A program made the position numbers and the translations under genes. Shown here piece after piece: positions 6,882-10,757 of a DNA stretch of 10,757 nucleotides. This DNA comes from Candidatus Rifleibacteriota bacterium (GTDB lineage: Bacteria; Riflebacteria; Ozemobacteria; Ozemobacterales; Ozemobacteraceae). Each line of letters opens with the position of its first letter. The first letter of the stretch is position 1. The stretch spans positions 1 through 10,757 of the forward strand of contig JAKQQP010000215.1 of the NCBI GenBank assembly GCA_029564115.1, written 5' to 3'. A model generated the notes under the pieces. The model was not told the origin of the DNA. It saw only the letters and a list, made by a program, of their open reading frames with translations, and did not search any database.

Positions 6882-7856
6882 ATGAAGCGCTCTGATAACT
6901 TTGTTTTTATTGAAGAGAGACTTACATGGCTTGCCACGCGTCTTCGTTTGCGTGGCAAGCTCAATATTTTAGACCTGCATCTTCACTCAGAAAATTTTTA
7001 CATTCACTTTCTTGAGCGGGTTTTTGGCTGGGAGCTGGAAAACGCAAATTTATCAAAGCGAAATATTTCCGGTATCGACCTGATAGATAGAAATGCCATG
7101 CTTGTTGTGCAGGTTTCTGCCACGGCTACCAGACAAAAGATCGAGTCTGCTTTGGCGAAACTGTCTGAATACCAGGATTACCGTTTTAAATTCCTGTCTA
7201 TCTGTGAAGAAGCAGATAAACTGAGAAAGTACACTTTTGCAAATCCCTTTAATCTTGCTTTTGATCCGGAAGAAGACATTCTTGATCTGGGTTCACTGCT
7301 GGCTTATATTAACACACTGAAAGTAAGCCACCAAAAAAAAATATGTGAATTACTCGGACAGGAATTGAAGACTGAATCGGATTCCGCAACTTCAACCGGA
7401 GTCGTATCCAACCTGGCAGCTATAATAGATATTCTCGCAAAAGAAAGCTGGAGTAGCATCGAATCTGGCGAGCTTGAGACTCTGTCTTACGACATAGACG
7501 AAAAAATAACCTGGAATCAGCTCGAATCTGCGCGACCTCTTATAGACGATTACAAGGTTCATTATGTCCGTATTGACAAGATTTATGGCGAGTTTGACCG
7601 GCTCGGCTCAAGCAGGAGTCTTTCAATACTCAACGGTATCCGGTCTGAATATGTTAAACTGCATAAAGCAATGGCTGCTGATGATCGTTTCTTTGCGGTT
7701 ATTGATAGAGTGGTTCAAGTTGTTTGCACCAGCTCAAATTACCGGCAGATTCCTGCCGAGGAGCTTTTGCTGTGTGTGCAGATACTCGTTGTTGATGCAT
7801 TTATCCGGTGCAAAATATTCGAAAACCCAATGAGGCGTTCCGATGCTGGTTCCTGA
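6882..7856 (+). CDS. SMEK-domain protein with ABC-3C C-terminal module (effector candidate)
   Basis: From ATG 6882 the product is 324 aa. TTG 6834 and ATG 6861 are in-frame alternatives. I prefer 6882 because the family core begins soon after, at FIEERLTWLATRLRLRGKL, and AGG lies seven bases upstream. The N-terminal SMEK domain shows NILDLHLHSENFY (28-40), FGWELEN (48-54), GIDLID (64-69) and QVSATATRQKIESAL (77-91). The C-terminal part from about 170 is helical and ends in EELLLCVQILVVDAFIRCKIFENP, consistent with the C-terminal domain shared by ABC-three-component proteins. In the published classification of these systems, this component carries the variable effector domain and is controlled by the ABC ATPase. 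The stop overlaps the middle-component gene by 14 bases, so the operon is tightly coupled. Function against phage is inferred from family context. Confidence 0.82.
   Translation: MKRSDNFVFIEERLTWLATRLRLRGKLNILDLHLHSENFYIHFLERVFGWELENANLSKRNISGIDLIDRNAMLVVQVSATATRQKIESALAKLSEYQDYRFKFLSICEEADKLRKYTFANPFNLAFDPEEDILDLGSLLAYINTLKVSHQKKICELLGQELKTESDSATSTGVVSNLAAIIDILAKESWSSIESGELETLSYDIDEKITWNQLESARPLIDDYKVHYVRIDKIYGEFDRLGSSRSLSILNGIRSEYVKLHKAMAADDRFFAVIDRVVQVVCTSSNYRQIPAEELLLCVQILVVDAFIRCKIFENPMRRSDAGS
6929..6960 (+). repeat. Perfect 11-bp inverted repeat inside the start of the SMEK gene
   Basis: GCTTGCCACGC (6929-6939) and GCGTGGCAAGC (6950-6960) are exact reverse complements separated by a 10-nt loop. 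It begins 47 bases into the SMEK coding sequence and encodes part of TWLATRLRLRGKL. A stem this long and GC-rich should be stable in mRNA. No T-run follows, so it is not a standard terminator. It could be a regulatory hairpin, a protein-binding site or chance from repeated Leu/Arg codons. Confidence 0.6.
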
Positions 7857-8070
7857 CAATATTCACCCAGAGCAGACTATTTACTATAATGGCGCTTTCG
7901 TGTTGCAGGCCTTGCAGCATTACCGGCAACTCGATCTGCTGGAACTTTTTCAGCATACCCGCGAGACAATTGCCATGAGCCTGCCAGTCTTCATTCTTTG
8001 CGTTGACTGGTTGTATCTGCTGGGCCTGGTTGAGATTAATAACAGAGGGCAGGTCGTGTTATGTTCCTGA
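7843..8070 (+). CDS. ABC-three component system middle component (MC6-like)
   Basis: This is a 75-aa protein with the sequence pattern of ABC-3C middle component 6. It has the opening LVPDNIHPEQTIYYNGAFVL, a central acidic-aromatic helix LDLLELFQHTRE, and the ending SLPVFILCVDWLYLLGLVE with GQVVLCS. The second half reads as a winged-helix-like element rather than a membrane segment: the hydrophobic run is interrupted by C, D and W. Middle components are thought to bridge the SMC-like ATPase and the effector. GAGG seven bases upstream supports the ATG. It overlaps the gene before by 14 bases and the gene after by 10, giving a fully coupled trio. Small size and overlap make it easy to miss in automatic annotation. 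Confidence 0.82.
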   Translation: MLVPDNIHPEQTIYYNGAFVLQALQHYRQLDLLELFQHTRETIAMSLPVFILCVDWLYLLGLVEINNRGQVVLCS

Positions 8071-9791
8071 AGTCTCTTGTCATCAAATCAGGAGCCGGCG
8101 CTATCATCAGAGATATCAGGTTTCATTCCGGCCTGAATCTTATTGTTGACGAAACCCCTGTTGTCAGCGGCAGGGAAACCGGTAACAATGTCGGCAAAAC
8201 CACGGTGCTCAAGCTGATTGATTATTGCCTTGGCGGCAGCTCGAAAGAGATCTATTCAGACTACGAAAACCGGCGCAACGAGTATAAACTGGTTAAGGAC
8301 TATCTGTTCGAAAACGCAGTTCTGGTGCAGTTGACTTTGACGGAAGATCCAGCTTGCGCTGCATCCCGCGAGATAGTCATCGAGCGAAATTTTCTGCTCA
8401 AGCAGAAAAAGATACAACGCATCGATGGTCAGGATCTTAAGGATGACGAATTTGAAAAAGCCCTGACCGATATTCTTTTTCCCGGTCATTTCGGCCAAAA
8501 ACCGACTTTTCGTCAGATTGTAGCCCACAACATACGCTACAAGGATCTGAGTATCAATAACACGCTCAAGACGCTCGACCGCTATACCCGTGACGACGAA
8601 TATGAAACGCTCTATCTGTTTCTGCTCGGCTGCGATTTTGCGCAGGGCGATGTAAAGCAGGAATTGCGCTCAAAAATAAATATCGAGGAAACTTTTAAGC
8701 GGCGTCTGGAGAGCAGTCAGACCCGGGCGGCCTACGAAAGTTCTTTGGCACTGCTGAACGGTGACATAGAAGAGCTTGAACGTAAAAAGTCTGCGCTTAA
8801 CATCAACCCGGACTTCGAAAAAGATCTGGACAATCTTAATGCCATAAAATTTCAGATAAATCTGTCCACTTTCGAAATCAACCGCCTCGAACTGCGTTGT
8901 AAAATCCTTCTTGAAGCACAGAAAGAAATTGAAGCCGGAAAATCCAATCCCGACCTGCAGCAGCTGCAGCAAATTTATCGGCAGGCGACTACTCTTGTAG
9001 ATGGCATTCAGAAGACTTTTGCAGAGCTTTGTGAGTTTCACAACCGGATGATCGATGCAAAAATGCGTTTTATAACCAGAGATCTGCCTGAACTGGAAGC
9101 AGATCTGGCTTCGCAGCAGCGTTATCTGGGCAGTCTGCGGCAGCAGGAGGCAGAGTTGAGTGAGCGAATAATTCAAACCGATTCTTTCGCGGCTCTCGAA
9201 GAGCTGATCGTAAAACTCAACGCCATGTATCAACGCAAGGGCGAGCTTGAGAATACTCTGAAACAGTTGAGAGACACAGAAAGCAAGCTGGCCGAACTGG
9301 GGCATGCGCTCGAAAAAATTGACAGTGAACTGTTCTCCGATGTCTTTTCGCAAAAGATAAAAGAGCAGGTTAACAAGTTCAATCGGCATTTTGCAGCAGT
9401 ATCTCATGAACTGTACGGCGAGCAATATGCTCTTAAGGCCGATACAAAAATAAACAGGAGAGGACAGAAACTCTACGAGTTTACGGCCTTTAACACAAAC
9501 TTCAGTTCCGGCAAAAAGCAGGGTGAAATTTCGTGTTTTGATATTGCCTACACACTTTTTGCTGATGAAGAAGGCATTCCATGCATGCATTTTCTTCTCA
9601 ACGACAAAAAGGAACTGATGCATGACAACCAGCTGGTAAATATCGCGAATTTTGTAAACTCGAAAAAAATCCAGTTCGTTGCTTCGATTCTCAAAGACAA
9701 GTTGCCCGCCCAGCTGAACAAAGAAGAATACATCATTCTGAAACTATCGCAGCAGACAAAGCTTTTTAAGATCGAACAGCTTAAGGACTGA
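8061..9791 (+). CDS. DUF2326 SMC/Rad50-like ABC ATPase of the ABC-3C system
   Basis: The 576-aa product opens MFLKSLVIKSG and then NLIVDETP, the standard start of DUF2326 proteins. Walker A is GNNVGKTT at 41-48. A long charged helical region from about 200 to 450, with heptad-like stretches and many Gln/Glu/Lys, should form an antiparallel coiled coil. No CxxC zinc hook is visible in it. The C-terminal half-domain has the signature-like SSGKKQGE (482-489), a Walker B region CMHFLLND (508-515) and HDNQ (521-524), in line with the family's 'FLIHDS...DxRQ' block. Both halves of the ATPase are therefore present. It is the motor or sensor of the ABC-3C trio and distantly comparable to the SMC subunit of Lamassu. 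The start has an AGGT seven bases upstream and overlaps the middle component by 10 bases. Confidence 0.88.
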   Translation: MFLKSLVIKSGAGAIIRDIRFHSGLNLIVDETPVVSGRETGNNVGKTTVLKLIDYCLGGSSKEIYSDYENRRNEYKLVKDYLFENAVLVQLTLTEDPACAASREIVIERNFLLKQKKIQRIDGQDLKDDEFEKALTDILFPGHFGQKPTFRQIVAHNIRYKDLSINNTLKTLDRYTRDDEYETLYLFLLGCDFAQGDVKQELRSKINIEETFKRRLESSQTRAAYESSLALLNGDIEELERKKSALNINPDFEKDLDNLNAIKFQINLSTFEINRLELRCKILLEAQKEIEAGKSNPDLQQLQQIYRQATTLVDGIQKTFAELCEFHNRMIDAKMRFITRDLPELEADLASQQRYLGSLRQQEAELSERIIQTDSFAALEELIVKLNAMYQRKGELENTLKQLRDTESKLAELGHALEKIDSELFSDVFSQKIKEQVNKFNRHFAAVSHELYGEQYALKADTKINRRGQKLYEFTAFNTNFSSGKKQGEISCFDIAYTLFADEEGIPCMHFLLNDKKELMHDNQLVNIANFVNSKKIQFVASILKDKLPAQLNKEEYIILKLSQQTKLFKIEQLKD

Positions 9792-9941
9792 AGAAAAGAT
9801 TGTTTCTAATTTTTTGAGCGAGATCTTGCACGATTATGAATAAAGATAACGACAGAGAATCAAATCTGAAGAGATCCTGGTATGGTAAATGCCGATTGGC
9901 TCGACGAGAGCTTTGCGAATACATATGAAGGGAGATTCTAG

Positions 9942-10268
9942 ATGTTCATTGATATTGAAAAAATTATGCAACCTGATGAAGTTCGTCGCATAGGCGTTCA
10001 TGTTATGACCGAAGAACAGCAACAGGCACTTGCAAACTGGGGAATGAGGATGTTTTCGCTGGGTCAGCACGTTGTGGCAAACATTGATAATATCAAATAT
10101 AATGGCAGATTAATCATTCTGGATGACGGTACCCGTTGGGAGGTTGATGAATTAGATGCTTCTACTTCCGAAATGTGGGATACCCTTGACAGGGTAGTAG
10201 TAATTGACAATGAAATGTTTAAACTCGACGATTTAGAAAAAGTTTCTGTCCAGCAAGACGAGGATTGA
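9942..10268 (+). CDS. Small acidic protein of unknown function (108 aa)
   Basis: The start is well supported by AAGGGAG seven bases upstream. The N-terminal third is helical and includes MTEEQQQALANWG (22-34). The rest looks like a small beta domain with LDDGTRWEVDELD (60-72), DRVVVIDNEMFKLDDLE (83-99) and an acidic tail. I recall similar short bacterial proteins with a 'DGSxWxVD...GDxVVIIDxEMYxL' pattern, but no function is known to me. No signal peptide or membrane segment is visible. It is 150 bases after the ABC ATPase, so it may have its own promoter. It is not a known part of ABC-3C systems, so linkage to them is unproven. The codon pattern and good ribosome site make it a real gene. 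Confidence 0.75.
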   Translation: MFIDIEKIMQPDEVRRIGVHVMTEEQQQALANWGMRMFSLGQHVVANIDNIKYNGRLIILDDGTRWEVDELDASTSEMWDTLDRVVVIDNEMFKLDDLEKVSVQQDED

Positions 10269-10379
10269 CATGACGCTGAATCGTATTACTGGTTAATTTC
10301 TAAAACCGTCAGCCGCAAATAATTACAAGTTTTCAATCGAAAGCAGGCAAGACCTGACAATAGTTTTTTATCAAGGTTT

Positions 10380-10574
10380 TTAAATGACAGAAATGAAAGA
10401 ATCTTTTGCCAAAAATGAAATAGCTGCCGTAGAAAAATGCACTCTTATTGCATCGCTACCGTGTCTGAAGGCAGAACTGATTTCTGCTGAGATGCTGATG
10501 GCAGGTTTGGTTTCATTACATGTCGCTACGCCCGATTCTTCACTTTCCACAAAAGATCTTTCTGATTCTCTCAT
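10380..10574 (-). CDS. Possible small protein (64 aa), unknown
   Basis: The minus-strand frame has an AAAAGGG ribosome site eight bases before its ATG and lies 51 bases downstream of the stop of the partial gene at the right edge, so the two could be co-transcribed. The product is Ser/Glu-rich at the N-terminus, with a hydrophobic-alternating C-terminal half (AIRVHFSTAAISFLAKDSF). No family is recognised. The opposite strand is also open here, from ATG 10384 with AAGG upstream to the window edge. That frame runs antisense to the convincing partial gene, so I favour the minus strand, with low certainty. Confidence 0.35.
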   Translation of the reverse strand: MRESERSFVESEESGVATCNETKPAISISAEISSAFRHGSDAIRVHFSTAAISFLAKDSFISVI

Positions 10575-10625
10575 TGTAATACCCTTTTCGTGTTGGTATT
10601 TTTCGTCAATTATTCTCCGAGGATA

Positions 10626-10757
10626 TCATGCTTTCAGGTGCTTTTTGCCAATTATTGAGTGCATTGTCAGTTTGAGAATGGTCACGGCGTTGTATGAGCT
10701 GTCGTTTTTAATGTTGCGGGCCATGATCGGGGCGGGGTCTTTTTCGAGGTGGTTCAG
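10626..10757 (-). CDS. 3' end of an unknown gene, cut by the right edge
   Basis: On the minus strand 43 codons run from the right edge to TGA at 10626-10628. The reading EKDPAPIMARNIKNDSSYN, then AVTILKLTMHSIIGKKHLKA, has a balanced, soluble, helical composition typical of a real C-terminus. The plus-strand reading of the same bases is rich in Leu, Phe, Cys and Arg, as expected for an antisense shadow. The family cannot be named from this fragment. Confidence 0.5.
   Translation of the reverse strand: MNHLEKDPAPIMARNIKNDSSYNAVTILKLTMHSIIGKKHLKA

Noticed and set aside
8670..9623. 317-aa minus-strand open frame
   Set aside because: It is fully antisense to the DUF2326 ATPase and has the Phe/Leu/Cys-rich composition of a shadow frame. 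No start signal is seen.
9791..9816. AGAAA/TTTCT hairpin followed by a T-run after the ABC ATPase gene
   Set aside because: Only five AT-rich pairs would form, too weak to call an intrinsic terminator.
1..10757. CRISPR arrays, tRNA or rRNA genes, insertion sequences
   Set aside because: Reading both strands I saw no regularly spaced repeats, cloverleaf-type segments, rRNA-like sequence or transposase frames with terminal inverted repeats.

Overview
The window looks like a chromosomal segment from a diderm (Gram-negative type) bacterium of moderate GC content. The evidence for an outer membrane is a TonB-dependent receptor with a signal peptide and a C-terminal phenylalanine. I cannot name the phylum from the sequence. 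Base composition by eye is more balanced in the left 2.3 kb and somewhat AT-richer further right, as expected for an accessory region.

Left part (1-3240): the left edge carries a possible 5'-broken minus-strand gene remnant. A cobalamin riboswitch (about 196-345) and a palindromic hairpin follow, leading directly into a BtuB-like TonB-dependent receptor (401-2263). A terminator-like hairpin (2289-2344) separates it from a two-TM membrane protein with a GIDE/BAM-type domain (2448-3197).

Middle (3241-6392, minus strand): a tight three-gene operon transcribed leftwards. It encodes a DUF262 protein with a DGRQR motif, an OLD/Rad50-like AAA ATPase with a DUF3696 tail, and an unrecognised 274-aa protein whose C-terminus resembles a RelE-type toxin fold. 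The first two genes overlap by 8 bases and the last two are one base apart. This has the layout of an anti-phage or other conflict module. I do not recognise it as a named system and consider it the best candidate for something new here.

Junction (6393-6881): a truncated and frameshifted relic of a phage Gp37/Gp68-family (DUF5131) gene lies on the minus strand between the two modules, which suggests repeated turnover at this spot.

Right part (6882-10268, plus strand): a complete ABC-three-component (ABC-3C) conflict system. It consists of a SMEK-domain protein with a C-terminal ABC-3C module, a 75-aa middle component, and a DUF2326 SMC/Rad50-like ABC ATPase, all with overlapping ends. A strong perfect inverted repeat lies in the first 80 nt of the SMEK gene. 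A separate 108-aa conserved-looking small protein follows.

Right edge: a possible 64-aa minus-strand ORF and the 3' end of another minus-strand gene. Overall this is vitamin B12 uptake next to a small defence/conflict island holding two intact ATPase-based modules and at least one decayed gene.
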